Shown in pieces: positions 1 to 12,160 of a stretch of 64,000 nt of DNA. Each line of letters begins with the position of its first letter. Positions within the stretch are counted from its first letter, which is position 1. A program made the translations under genes and the position numbers. The notes below the pieces were generated by a model that had not been told where the DNA came from, ran no database searches, and saw nothing but the letters and a program-made list of their open reading frames with translations. Source of the stretch: Angiostrongylus vasorum (lineage: Eukaryota > Nematoda > Chromadorea > Rhabditida > Metastrongylidae); assembly GCA_018806985.1 (NCBI GenBank), contig JADANN010000108.1, positions 3,410,001 through 3,474,000 on the forward strand, written 5' to 3'.

Positions 1-235
1 AGTGGTATGAGGCCCTAGGTATTTTACGGTGTTTAGTTATTGTTGACCATCCGTAGCTTGCCGAGCTCTTGTATGAAGAGATTGATCACGCGTAGCTTTC
101 TGGAGTCTCTCATATTGCACATGGGGAGCTTAGTTGTGGACGCGAATGCTAACCTCCTTCTGTGCACTTCATAATCACTTAATTGTTGGCTTTTGGCCCA
201 ATTAATGATGATAAAATCCGCATATATGATAGAAT
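1..235 (-). mobile_element. RTE-B 5' leader relic
   Basis: This stretch aligns by eye with the 5' leader of the minus-strand RTE-B copy at about 7,455-7,640. Shared blocks include the GTATTTT...GTGTTTAG start, a GAGCTC site and the segment around GGCTTTTGGCC(C/G)AATTA followed by AATCCGCATA. Identity is roughly two thirds, with small indels. No coding frame survives. The element may continue beyond the left edge. Confidence 0.55.
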
Positions 236-802
236 GGCCACGAACCAGCATATCTGCATAGATGCGAAAGGTAGATATCGCTACAGAACATCAGAAATAT
301 GGGGGCCTCTACGATTCTTCTTTGAAATCTTCCTGAGCCTTACTTGAGCCCAAGACCGCTTCTCGTGCCTGTTTAGCCTCCTGTGCGCTATATAAACGAT
401 ATTTGGTAGAAAAAGTACAAGAGCATAAATGGAGAACGAAAAGCAGCGGTACATTTCTGATGGTCAAATTCACTTGCCAAAGAACAAATGGCTTTCCGTG
501 CCGATACTTTGCAAGGAAAACTCCACTGGAATTCATAATACGTTTAGAAGGCGCGAGGGAGCAGCACCAGTAACACGTGAGATTTGCCGGTGACCAGCGA
601 ACTTGCTAGAGTCTTTTCATCACGCCCACATGCAAACATTTAAACAACAACACTTTCTAGTTCAATTTCACAAACAACTTCAAAACCTCTTTGTGCGATG
701 AACATTATCTATAACTCTAATGCATTTCGAAATATTAAGAAACGTTAGATTTTCGAAAGAATACAACGCCGCTTGTAAAAAAATAACCATCGAATTTTTG
801 TG

Positions 803-1399
803 TCAAGGCGACGAAGTGCCGATTGTTAGAGAATTAGTAAAGAGAACGACTTTGTATACGGCGGATAGCGGGAAACTAGAGAAGAACTTCCGGCTTTGGT
901 TTGATGCAACTGGTTTCGCCCATCTACGATGAATCGGCCCAAAAGTCGTCACCCTGTCGGCGATTGGTCGCACATCAGTCACCCAGTCAATCACCGGTGC
1001 CATTTGGAAAGAAGCTCGAAAGCGACACCTTAATTTTAGTGAGAAGTAATCTAATATTGGATATAGCAGTTTTTTAGATGATGCGCCGATTTCGGAATTT
1101 TCAAGTGGCACCCACTCCAATGAATTACAACAGAACTCCCTCAGCACGCCAATCAAGTGTTCATTCATTCGTCGTTGAGGGCTTCTAATGTCTACCTTTG
1201 CACAGAAGTCTTCGAAGTGGACTTTGATCTCGCTGAATTCCAGTTGAACTTCAAACCTCAGCTTACTATAAGCTGCCTTTATTTCTCCGTTACTTTTATT
1301 TTTTTGTTCATTCGATGAAAGGTGTGTGAAGAAGATATTGAGAATTGAAGATTTCATCCAAAAATCGCTCGCCAAGAAAAATTCGCTCGAATAATCCAA
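803..1399 (-). CDS. Unrecognised 198-codon open frame
   Basis: This is the second-longest uninterrupted frame in the window. The predicted product is basic and mixed in composition, with no signal peptide, membrane segment or motif that I recognise. It has no obvious splice signals and no family resemblance, and it sits among transposon debris. It could be a coincidental open frame, one exon of an unknown gene or a transposon-derived piece. I see no support for a function. Confidence 0.2.
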   Translation of the reverse strand: MDYSSEFFLASDFWMKSSILNIFFTHLSSNEQKNKSNGEIKAAYSKLRFEVQLEFSEIKVHFEDFCAKVDIRSPQRRMNEHLIGVLREFCCNSLEWVPLENSEIGASSKKLLYPILDYFSLKLRCRFRASFQMAPVIDWVTDVRPIADRVTTFGPIHRRWAKPVASNQSRKFFSSFPLSAVYKVVLFTNSLTIGTSSP

Positions 1400-1469
1400 C
1401 TAGGAATTGTCGATGGCCCACTTCTAGTGCTTGCTGGCTGGAATTTCAACAGTTATTATGCATATCTGG

Positions 1470-1735
1470 TGCAATGATCGAAGGCGCCCTGCGACACCCT
1501 GCATGGGTTCATCCCGTGCCCGCAGCTCACCAAGCCTTTCATCCTTCCGGGGTCGGCAAATTGGTACGAGACTTGCCTGGGAGGGTAGCAGCACTTGCGC
1601 GATACATCGGTAGGCTACCGGAATCATTGTAAAGGCCAGATATGCATTCGTTCACCTCCAACGTCGCTTAATGAAGTCGATTGCATGGCGCATCTCTCAG
1701 GTACTGATCAATTCCGAGAGCTTGATCCTTTATTA
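1470..1735 (+). repeat. SINE family S1, copy 1
   Basis: S1 is a dispersed element of about 230 bp whose best copy (55.73 kb) starts with a tRNA-like promoter. This copy has the body blocks CTCACCAAGCCTTTCATCC, GGTACGAGACTTGCCTGGGA and CCAGATATGCATTC followed by CACCTCCAACG. The A-box end is lost. The 3' part ends in a T/A-rich tail. Confidence 0.75.
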
Positions 1736-2189
1736 TCCTTTTATTATGCATATTTATGTCTACCCAAAGTATAGACTCAATCTGCTCAAAGTAAAAACAT
1801 TCAGATGGCAGCAGTTTCTCAATTTTGTCCATTATGATTGCAAACCGGACTTTTAATTGCTTTCGCTGTAGAAATTAATATTTATTTTGTTCCTAATGAG
1901 TCAACACAAGGTTGTTAATACATTCTCGTCAAACGTGGGGTGCGCATTCCAAACGCCATGACTCACTTCATTTCTCAGGTCTTTTGGAATACACGCCTCT
2001 CTTCACGAGACGTGTATTCTAGAATCTTTATAAAGACGCTGATGATGCATTCAAAGTAGACTAGAGAAGAAAACCATTTTCTACACGTCGCAATGCCTGT
2101 GTAATGGAACTGCAGCGATTCTTTGCATCCTGTACAAATAACAAATGGCACGTTGCTTATGAAGCATAAGAATAAATGAAGGATAAAGC

Positions 2190-2440
2190 TCTTGGCGTTG
2201 ATCAATCCCTGAGGGATGCACCATGCATTCGACTTCATTAAGCATCGTTTGAAGGTGATTGTATGCATATCTGGCCTTTTACATGACTTGCGGTAGCCTA
2301 CCGATATCGAGCCAGTGCTACTATCCTCCCGAACAAGTCTGGTAGCAATTTGCCTACGCCGGAGGGATGGAAGGCTTGTTGGACCATGGGTGCAGGGGTT
2401 CGATTCCACGTGTGTGTTCCAGGGCGCTTCCGAGCTACAC
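2190..2440 (-). repeat. SINE family S1, copy 2
   Basis: An inverted copy of S1. Read on the minus strand it has a B-box-like GGAATCGAACCCC stretch, the ACAAGCCTTCCATCC block, the ACCAGACTTGTTCGGGA block and the CAGATATGCATACAATCACC block. It lies about 450 bp from copy 1 in opposite orientation, so the two could pair as a hairpin. Confidence 0.75.
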
Positions 2441-2444
2441 GCGC

Positions 2445-4870
2445 CCTTTATGAGGCATATGTAGACGTAAATGACTGTGGTGTGGATGCAAACTTGTCAT
2501 CACCAAAACTGATTGAAGCGGTTCTTTGAAAATATTTCTCAGCGCTTACTCGAATAACACTACATTGACGTTTGGAACACAGTGCTCAAGAAGTTACTTA
2601 ACAATTCTTGCATTTCACATATACCATCTGAAGCTGTTACTGAAGAAGTCCAAGGAAAAATGTTCCATACGTTCGTTACACATAGTGCTGATCAGCTATG
2701 CCAATTTCATATGCAGTTCTGGAAACTATTTTGCTGTTTGCTGTGCGATGTTTCAGTAATTCCTTGTAACAACTAACACAATGTCTCAGTGTTTTATTAC
2801 TAGTTCTTCCAGAATATGAAGAGTGGAAGGCGGTGAATGTAATACCATTAATTTGAACTGAACTGAAGTAGACTTGAGGATTCTCCCCAGCTCATCCGTC
2901 GCAATTCTCATGACAGACCGTCCATTCGGTCATCGAAGAAGTCCTAGAAATTCCCTAGAAGAAATCCCGTATATGAAGAAAGATGATTACATGTATCCAT
3001 TTTGCCGTTATGAAGCTCGTCAATAGATTTTGGAATAAATACTCAGTGCTTAAATCCATGTTGTACAATATTTTGATGCCTATTTCATTCTTAACAATTT
3101 TCCATGTACGACTTCTTCTAATAGCTGCTTGGATTATTTAGCTAACACGAAGTTGATAAGAAGACTTGTTGGCCAACGCTTCGACTTTCTCGTCTTGCCC
3201 GGAGACTAGTATTAGCCTAATAATCCAGGAAGGTATCGATTATTAATGCCGAGGGTAAATGTTGTCGGTTGGAAAAAATATATCTTGCAACACTTTATCT
3301 TTAGCGACTTTATCCAGATTTCAACAATGTTCTCACCGCATGAAAATCACATCTTTTTCTGTTTCATGAGTTTACACCAATATTAAGCAACGGTGAAACT
3401 CAAAGGTCATCAGAGCAGATGTCATGGAAAAGCTTGCCAACGTAAAATGCAGTTGGATCTTAATGTTCCGTGACGAAAGGATACGTCTTAATAACAAAGA
3501 CCCATCAGCAGTTGACGAGGAGGATCGAAGGCGATAATAGGAGCTGACCCTCTGCACAAACTGTTCGAGACGTTGGGTTACTGAATTCGGGAGGATTCAA
3601 GTTCTATTCTTAAACAACCCTTCAGCATTTAGAAAGCATTGCAAAGATGAAAAAAGTGGCATAAACTGGCGATACAAGAATTGAGCACGTTGTCGTGAAG
3701 TTTGTTCTCCGCTTCTTCTACGCAACAAAACGACTCATTTCTCGTCGGTACCTCCCTCTTCTGAAGGACACATTTATGCACAAAAGCTAGTTTAAAAATC
3801 TTACAGGCGGAAGCAGTGCTTGAACTAAGTTCCTGCATATAAAATTCCTGCATATAAAGTTCCTGCATATACATTGTTGGCTCCCCGCTGTTAGTACCTT
3901 CATAACTCCACAGATTAGTTTTCTACTTTGCCACTATTTACTTCCTTGAACAGATTCTTTTCCGTGCCTCTCATGTAACCGATTGACATAAATCCACTCT
4001 GATGCTGAGTCTTCATGGACCGTTTCGCTTTTTCGTTGATGCTCGTATCTCCGGCATATCGTAGATTGGACACCATCGCGAGTGCCGAAGTCATTCAACG
4101 TTAGGTTCAATGGAACCTTCTAGAGGTATTTATTCAGTACATGGAATCATCGGTAACAAATTGCAATATTTCTGATGCACTGCACAGGTCTTAAGAGTTG
4201 AATTATTGGCAGGTATGACGTATACGAAATCCGAGGTCGGTCGATGTTTTCTCAAGAAATACGTCATCCACTCTGAATAGCTGTCCAACGGGATTCGCAA
4301 TCTTTGCTTCCACTATCGAGTAAAGAAGCGCGAGCTCCCATTGCCTCATCATCCACACTAGTGAAGACCACCATAGAAATATTCATAACTAATATACCTT
4401 TTAATACAGAGAGTTCAGAGTGGTGCTTATGATCATCAAGGACTGAATTAAATTGTTTTGGCTACGATATACACCAATATCGGGAAATTTCGTGATGAAG
4501 ATGCAATCATTCACCTGATTTCTTATCTCCGTACCAAACTGACGCCTGTAAAGAAATTTTCGGGGAACTCTATAATCACATTTTAAGGAAGTATGGACGA
4601 TTCCGACAAGTAAATTATGGAGAGCTGCTGCTTTGTCATCCAGATCTACGGACTTTAGAGTACTTGTGCAGCAGCATCGAGTGCTTTAGGGTACTGACAC
4701 AGAGTACCGTTATGAATGAATTATCTCTCCAAAACTGCACAAGCTTCCTTATGAGATCGGTGGAAGAAGTATGTCTGCTTCTGCATGGCCAGAATTGGAA
4801 GTTGGAACGAAGAGCACTGGTACCCTCGTACAGATTCAAATACTTTTTTCGTAGTCGACCCAAAAAACAG
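2445..4870. other. No recognisable gene; one PLE-like motif
   Basis: Small overlapping frames of 60-80 codons occur on both strands, but none has splice signals or a motif that I recognise. At about 3,140-3,205 there is a motif of the form AACACGA...TTGGCCAACGCTTCG that resembles the repeat end at 12.19 kb and may be a Penelope-type terminal fragment. Confidence 0.4.
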
Positions 4871-4874
4871 AAAG

Positions 4875-5090
4875 ATTAAAGACACAAGCTGAGAGACAGG
4901 CGAAACGAAGGACCCGCATGGTGTGTTAATGAACGCGTTACTCGCCGGAAAGGACAATAGCGCGTTCGTTCCCCACCGCAGACACCTGCGGTCCGGAGTT
5001 TTGCAAATATCTCAGCATCATTAGAGTTATATTTCGCAATGTACCTTGCCGTTAAAAAGAGTAGGCAGTAAATAATAAGTTAAAATTTTG
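4875..5090 (+). repeat. SINE family S2, copy 1
   Basis: S2 is a second tRNA-derived SINE. The head reads CGCATGGTGTGTTAATGAAC (A-box-like) and, about 35 bp on, GCGCGTTCGTTCCCC (B-box-like, matching the GGTTCRANNCC pattern). The body then runs through GGAGTTTTGCAAATATCTCA, a pyrimidine-rich stretch and the CTTGCCGTTAAAAAG/GGCAGTAAATA end. Six further copies occur in the window. Confidence 0.8.
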
Positions 5091-5505
5091 ACTAAAGACA
5101 CAATTTTAATAGTCACATACTTGATTTTCCGCGCAAGCGACATCCTCACATTCCAAAATTACGTCCAATACAAAGATATCCTTTCACAGTTGAATCACGT
5201 TGCTCTGATGCAGCGCAACTTCTGAGTATCACTTTACAAAAGAGATACGAAGTCTATCTATTTTCTGACACACCTTTTAGTTAGTTTTTTTGCGACAAAT
5301 AGGGCATTCGACCATTCGTCCATACTGAAACACCTGATGCAAACAAGGTTTACAGAAGATGTGACCATGTGTGGCTGATATGGGATTAGAAAGTGTGGAA
5401 CGGCCAAAAACAGCATCAATTTGATTTCAAAATATCGGCAAACAACAAACTTAACGTTACCACAAGTACATTATTACTTCACGTTCAAAATCACGAACAC
5501 AACTT
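5090..5505. other. Intergenic, nothing recognised
   Basis: An AT-rich stretch with no open frame worth reporting and no repeat that I could match elsewhere in the window. Confidence 0.5.
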
Positions 5506-7640
5506 CTAATCATTAATTCGATTAACGACCACCTGTATCGATGGTCTTCCTGTAGTACGTTTGGCTTCTTTCTCAATTGAGTAAAAAGCCTTCTTCAAAT
5601 CGATGAAAGTGAGACACAGCGGTCTTTTGTACGCTCGCGATACTTCAATGAGTCTTGTTCTCATATGAGTGTGGTCCATCGTACTGAATCCTTTTCGAAA
5701 CTCTGCTTGCTCACATGGCTGTCCTTCGTCCAGTGCTCTGTCATCTCTGTTTAGGATGACTCGAATGAAAAGTTTGTAGACGACAGACAGTAAGCAGATT
5801 GGACGATAGTTGCCGATATCCTGTAGGTCACCCTTCTTGAACAATAAATAACACGGTCTTGCTGGTCTTCCAGTGGGTAGGGACCTTGCATTCTGACAAG
5901 TAACGTGTGACGAGTCGAGCAAGTATGTTTACGAGGACTGGCGGAAGGTTCTTCAGGTGTTCGGGTTTTATCCTGTTCGGACCTGGTGCTGTTCGATTTT
6001 TCACAGACGAAATAGCATGTTTAATTTCGGAAGGGAGAACCGATGGTATGCCATATCTATCCTTCTTTAATCCATATGAGAGAAATAGGACGTGGCTATT
6101 GAAGAGATCTGAGTAGTATTTGTGAATGATTTTCTCTACTGCGTTTCGGGAAGCTGTAACTATTTTGCCGGCGCGTCGAAGTGCAACCATTTTGGTTTTG
6201 TGAGTGGAGAAGCTTCGGTGGGCCTTGTGAATGCTTTTACCAGCCTTCGCAGTTTCGACCAGAGTTGCTGCTCTTCTCTCTTTAAGGTCTTCTTTCATCG
6301 GCTATCTACATTGTTTTGCAAGCTCGGACGTGAGTTAGCGGTTGCCTGCAGCTCCTGCGATTGATTCCACGCTGGCGTACTAGCTCGAGTGTTTCCGAAG
6401 ACAGGGGTCTCCTGGTGAGTTCCGAACTCTCAGCTTTCATAGCGCAAACGTGAAGATGTTGAATGAGCCGACCGTATTGCTCGTTGATGTTATCGAGAAC
6501 GGCATCTTCCCAACAGCCGACTAATTAAACGAATAAATCCCAGTTTATGGTGGTTTTGATACCTTGTTTTTTTGAATTTAGCGGCTTTTTTTTTCTTTTC
6601 GCGAGAAATGGAGTCTTGCACGAAATAGGCGAAGGTCTGATCTTGTGTAGAATTTTGGGAGAAAAGCGGCATCGGCTAGGCAAATCCTTCGATTTACTAT
6701 GATGTGGTTTATTTCGTTACGGTACTCCCCATTAGAAGACCCCCCACGTCCAGCATTGAGGTTGGCGCTTATGAAATTGCGAGTTACCATGGATGGTCTT
6801 GGTCGTCATGATAAACTCAGACAGTCGTTCGCCCTGTCCCGTTCCACTCTAATCCGTGGGTCCCAATGTGATGTCTTTTAGACGTTTTTCTGGGTCAATC
6901 TTAGTGTTAAAATATCTAACGATGACCTTGAAGAATTTGTGGTCTTCTCTGCAGAACATCTCCAAGTCCATGTAGAGCGCTTCGATTTCTTCTTTGTCAT
7001 AGTTTGATGTCTGCGCGTAAACCACGAAGAATGTCAAAGCCGGTATTGATCCACATCTCTTCAATCGCAAACGTCCGATTGGGGTTGTTAGTTGTTTGAA
7101 TGAATGGATGTTCATGGCCAAATTCGTGTTGACGAGAACGTTGACGCCGCCGACTTCTCTACTGTCGCATGTTCCGAGGAACAGTTTTTCCCCAGTGTCA
7201 TAGACGGCTTTGAATGGGTAGCATCGTCTTGTCTCGGCCAGTCCGATGACGTCGTACCTTATCCTTGTTGCTATTATGATCAAATCTTTTATCGACGACT
7301 CAGATGCAAACGAGCATGCGTTGTAGCTACAGATCGTCATCTTAGTCCTTCGCGATTTAGACAGCCTAGAATGGCACTGAGATTTTAGCAGCTTCTCCGT
7401 ACTCGCTCTACCTAGTGCTGCCGATCGGGACTCTATCGGGGTCAGGGAAGTGAGTCCCGTGTATTTTGCTGTGTTTAGCTTTTTTAATACCCACGTATAG
7501 CTCGCGGAGCTCTGAACGTGAGGGTTGGGTATACTCACGGGCAGCTTGTCACTCTCTCCCGGAGTAGACGCGGACACATACTTCCCAGTGACTCGATTGC
7601 AAGCTTTTGGCCGAATTAGCTCGTAGAATACAATCCGCAT
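5505..7640 (-). mobile_element. RTE-B non-LTR retrotransposon, internally deleted
   Basis: Minus-strand relic in two readable parts. The 5' part (7,640-6,850) encodes an APE-type endonuclease domain: the SYNA, LAETR and VVYAQTS motifs are visible, but the usual GDFN metal-site motif reads RYFN, so the Asp is lost. The 3' part (6,298-5,575) encodes the start of the reverse transcriptase, including TAPGPNRIKPEHLKN, NYRPICLLSVVYKLF, EQAEFRKGFS and FIDLKKAFYS. Directly after KKAFYSIE the frame jumps to AKRTTGRPS, which belongs near the C-terminus of the family, so the catalytic (Y/F)ADD box and thumb are deleted. There is also a frame change near 5,870. The element is dead and is not expected to be mobile. 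Confidence 0.85.
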
Positions 7641-7950
7641 AAACAAGAACACGCCCACGCACGTGTGCATGAATACGTCCTCGTAAATACAGAAAGTATG
7701 TGCCAAATCGGCGCAGCAGAAACAGGGGTGTGCACCTCTTTAATACAGTTAGGGAAGTCTGCGACTCCGGGAAGCATAAGGTCACTTTTGGTTTGCGATT
7801 AACTTATATCCGCCAACTGGGGGACGCGCCACGTTGCCTTTGCGACTGATCGACACGAGATCCCTCTATGAGGGAGATACGTGGAAGCAAACCATCTCCC
7901 CTCTATTCGGGGAAAGGCTGGTAAGATATCTATGAGTATAACCTGCCCCC
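7640..7950. other. Spacer between two head-to-head RTE-B copies
   Basis: About 300 bp between the leaders of the minus copy (5.5-7.64 kb) and the plus copy (from 7.95 kb). It contains short inverted blocks such as CTCTATGAGGGAGATACGTG, and I see no gene in it. Confidence 0.5.
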
Positions 7951-9470
7951 CACTTTCAGACCAGCAAGCTATAAGTCGGTCTCAAAAGCTAAGCATAGTG
8001 AAATAAACGTGCCTCATTCTGCTGACCCCGTAAGACACCTCGATACGGCAGCGTTGAATAGGACGAGAGAGGGTGCTAAAATCTCACGGCCATTTTAGGC
8101 TGCCTAAATCATGAAAGAGTAAAGTGATGATTTGTACCTACAATGCACGCTCACTCTCATCTTGATCATCGATAGAGGGAGGACTTGATAATACAGGCCT
8201 GAAGTATAAGGTACGACGTCATCGGACTGGGTGAAACGAAAACACGCCGCCTATTCAACGCCGGAGAACTGCTGCTTGAAACATGGAACAGTAGAGTAGT
8301 AGATGGCTTCGAAGTTCTCGTCAGCACTAGTTTAGCCAAGAACAATGGTCCATTCTAACAAATAAGCCCTACTCGGACGTTTACGATTGAAGAGATGTGG
8401 ATCAATACAGGCTTTCACAACCACCGTCGTCTAAGCACCGACACCAAGTTGTTATTAACCCGATGTCGGAACGTTCTGCATGGACGTGTGGAAGTTCTAC
8501 AAAAAAGACCACATATTCTTCAAGGTCGTCGTTGGAGATTTTAACGACAAGATTGGACCAAGAAGAACGTCTGAAGAACGTCACATTGGGACCCACGGAT
8601 TAGAACGGAACGAACAGGGTGAGCGACTGTCTGAGCTTATCATGACGACCAAGACATCCATGGTAACTCACAATATGCTCTCAACGCTGGATTTGGGAGT
8701 CTCCCAATGGAGATTATCATAACGAAATAGGCCACATGGTAGTAAATAGAGGGTTTTGTCTAGGTGACGTCGGTTTTTCCCAAAATGTCACTCGGATTAG
8801 GCCATCGCCTCTTTGCAGGAATCCGTTTCTCGAGGAAAGGAGAGAAAGCTGTTAAGTACAAAAAACGAAACTCCAAAACCGCCATAGGGATTTACTCAGT
8901 TCATTAGGCGACCCTGGAGAGATGCCATTCTTGACAGCATCGACAAGGAATGCGATCCACTCATTCAACATCTTCCAGTTAGCGCTATGAAAACTGAGAG
9001 TTCGAAACTCACCAAGGGGCGTCTGTCTCCAGGAACCTTCGTGCTGATGCGCCAACGTAAAAATGCACGAGCCACAGCAACCGCCCACTGACGTCGGAAC
9101 TTGCAAGAGAATGCAGACAGAAGATAAAAGAAGGTCTTAAAAAGAGAAGAGCAGCAGTAATGGTCGAAGCTGGAGAGGCTGGGAAAACCTTCGCGAAGCC
9201 CACTGAAACTTCGTCAATTGCAAAATCAAGATGGTTGCAATCCGGCGCACAGAGGGAGCAGTTAAAGCTTCCAGGAATCCAGTGGAGAAATTCAATCACG
9301 ATTACTATTCGGATCTCTTCAACAGCCACGTCCTCCTGACTTCAGGCTGAATAAAGGAGTATGGATATATCGTCCCACTGGTTCTCTCTTCCGAAATCCG
9401 CCATGTTGTTTTATCGATGAAAAATCGAACAATGGCTAGTCCGGATGCAATAAGAAGACGATGATCGGAC
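7950..9470 (+). mobile_element. RTE-B non-LTR retrotransposon, heavily decayed
   Basis: Plus-strand copy oriented head to head with the previous one. The block GCTAAAATCTCACGGCCATT followed by TTAGGCTGCCTAAATC and a TACAATGCACG stretch (family TYNAR) matches the start of the minus copy. The endonuclease is visible in fragments: DVIGLGETK near 8,215 and [16 protein letters not shown] near 8,525, which keeps the GDFN metal motif. At about 9,120-9,200 a KKRRAAVMVEAGEAGKTF-like stretch marks the region before the reverse transcriptase. Several stops and frameshifts interrupt it, and the RT domain proper is missing because homology changes to RTE-A at about 9,475. Confidence 0.75.
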
Positions 9471-9479
9471 TCAGTACAC

Positions 9480-11690
9480 AATGACAAGACTGCCGATGTG
9501 TCAAGTCAGCACAACTTTCTGTTTGTGGGGATATGGTAGGTCTCCGCACGAGTCGTGTTTGAGAAGGCTTCCAAGTACCGCGGTGGCTTTTTTGTCTTCT
9601 GGGAAAACTAGTTCCCATAAAAGAGAAATGCCGCAGACACGAGTCCTGGAATATGGATTCCGTTCTCATTTCTTTCTCCTAATCCAAATTTCTGCAAGCT
9701 GGAAAAGAACTCTCTTCATCACCCACGAGGGAAAAAGTCTAGCTGTATACGACGAGAACATTTTGAATGAAGCCCTATCCAAACGTGACTGACAGATTAA
9801 AGAAGACCCGACCGAAGACCACGAGCTGCTTGTTGAAGGACTGAAAAGCTGTGCCGAATTTGCCTTAGTTCCTCAAACAAGAAGATCGCATCGCATCTCC
9901 ATCACTACTAAGAAGTTGCTCGAAAAGAGAAGGAAACTGAAGCTTGATCCTACTGCAACACATTTAACGTGGCTAGTTATAAGTGACAGCTGCAGAAGAG
10001 CTTTTCAGGAAGCTCTATATCGGTACAAGCAGAAGAAACTACTGGAGCAGCAGAGAAAAGAAGCAGTGTGAAAAAAATGCCGCCAGGACTTGTGTGATTA
10101 TAATGTTCCGCTGCCAGCCCTGATGAACGAAGATGGGATCGTCAAAACTTCCAGCCATGATATGGAATTAATACCGGAAACGTTCTACACCAACCTTTTC
10201 GGTTCACAATCCCCGTCCCGGACCTTATTATCTCCGCTGGAGAAAAACCACCTGGAATTCTTCTGTCGGAGGCTCGAGTTGCGATAGAAATCATGAAAAG
10301 AGGCACAGCTTCAGGACCCGATAATATTACTGCCGACTTCCTTAGAGCTGGAAACCACAATTTACATGTACTTCTCGCAAATCATATAACATCCTACCTT
10401 CAAAAGGAAAAAAATCCCAGACCAGTGGAAAACGTCGCGCATGGTCATCCTACCCACGAAAGGAGACCAAAGAGATCTTCGTAACTATCGTCCCATATGC
10501 TTGTTGAGTGTACTCTACAAGCTCTTCACGAAGATTATCCTTTTGTGCATATCAAGGACATTGGATGAGGCGCAACCAGTCGAACAAGCAGGATTTCGGA
10601 AAGGATTTTGCTGTATGGACCACATCCAAACCGTGTCCAGAGTCATCGAAGTTTGTCGGGAATACCAGTTGCCTCTAGTTCTAACCTTTGTCGACTATAA
10701 AAAGCGTTTGACAGTGTCAAAACAAATCCAATCCTATCAGCGCTCGTCGACCAAGGAGTGGACCCGTCCTACATAGGAACTCTGTCCGCCTGCTATCGGA
10801 ACTGCACTACGAAAACACAGCTTTTCCATCGACCTCTTACCATATCCATTGAGAAAGGGGTTCGACAATGATGATCAACGAGCTCAACGAAGCAGGGAAA
10901 AACATTGGACTTCGCATAAATCGAAAGAAGACCCAGTTCATGAAAAACGCATGGTGCGAAGGCGGAAACATTGAATTGGATGGCTCTCTCATTGCAGAGA
11001 CCACCTCGTACGTATACCTTGGGCGATCAATGAACATGGAAAACAACGTGAACGAGGAACTAGATAGAAGAAATAGAGCAGCTTGTGCCGCATTCGGGCC
11101 TCTCAACGAAGCCACCGACTAACTGAAGGACCCGGAAATCAGCGCTCATCTCTTCGATTCTACAGTCCTCCCAGCGCTCTGCTATGCTGCAGAGACGTGG
11201 GATGATGCCTCAACCACGTCAAGAATACTTCGCACTCCTCAAAACGCTTGAGCGATGTCTTCTGAAATATGACCCGCACTCTCATGATCTAGCTGGAATG
11301 CGAAGCTCTGATCATCGAAGTCTATCACATCTTCGAGACCCAGGAGAATATACATCGATAGCGAAACTTAGATGGGCCGGTCACATAATGAGAAGAACAA
11401 ACGACAGATGGACGAAAAGAACAGTAGAGTGGACTCCAAGAGAATGCAAACGTCCCCCAGTAAGACCACCTACATGTTGGGCGGATGTATTCGCAAACAA
11501 AGTTAATCAGCTGTACCCGCAGCTGCAGTTGTTCTACAGATCACGGTATGAGACTCGCACGCGCTACCATGCTCGAACAAGACCACCACCATGGATTACG
11601 ATTGCGAGAGAAAGGAACGAATGGCTGCGGTCCGTACAACTCGTGAAGATGGACCGTCCAGGTATCCAAGTATATAATTTGCATACATAT
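9480..11690 (+). mobile_element. RTE-A non-LTR retrotransposon lacking its catalytic box
   Basis: A distinct RTE subfamily on the plus strand, truncated inside the endonuclease/linker. Readable segments in order are: ILNEALSKRD (9,755), a linker with FQEALYRYKQKKLLEQQRKE (10,005), FYTNLFGSQSPS (10,180), TASGPDNITADFLRAG (10,310), NYRPICLLSVLYKLFTKII (10,480), EQAGFRKGFCCMDHIQTVS (10,580), VLTFVDYKK (10,680), then INELNEAGKNIGLRINRKK (10,870), SSYVYLGRSMNMEN-like (11,005) and RWAGHIMRRTNDRWTKRT (11,370). At about 10,865 the frame passes directly from IEKGVRQ to MMINELNEAG, so the segment that should hold the (F/Y)ADD active site is deleted. The 3' tail GTCCAGGTATCCAAGTATAT matches the S3 SINE tail. 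Confidence 0.85.
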
Positions 11691-11719
11691 ATATGCTTTT
11701 ATATTCCAAGGAAAGTTTT

Positions 11720-12160
11720 TTAAAGGTGCGCATAATTCACATCTAGGAAGAGAAGGAAGCTCTGTGTCCTAGTGTCCAGCAATTAGTGTTCTCTTGAAAG
11801 GATTCCAGATGTTTAACAAAAAGAAAGTAAACCTCTCATACTTATTGAAAGAGTGCGGAGAATAGATCTCATTTCCATAGGGCTGGAATTTCTGAGGCTT
11901 TCTTGTTACAAATAACTTCTTAGTACCCCATACCCATGGTTTGGCGAGAATCTATGTGTCATGGATTCTATCGAATCTGTCTGCTGGCGGATGAAATTAT
12001 GGAGTATCCTTACTGGACTGCATTCTGTAGCACGATTTCATTTGTGTCACCAGAATAAGTGCTGCTAATTGAATGTGTCTAGTTTTGCATGATTTTAAAC
12101 ATATCTCACACAATCAGTGCAATTCATTCACATGAGTACTTCTATGGACTACTGAGCTAG
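11720..12160. other. Intergenic, nothing recognised
   Basis: No open frame, RNA gene or matched repeat was seen here. Confidence 0.5.
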
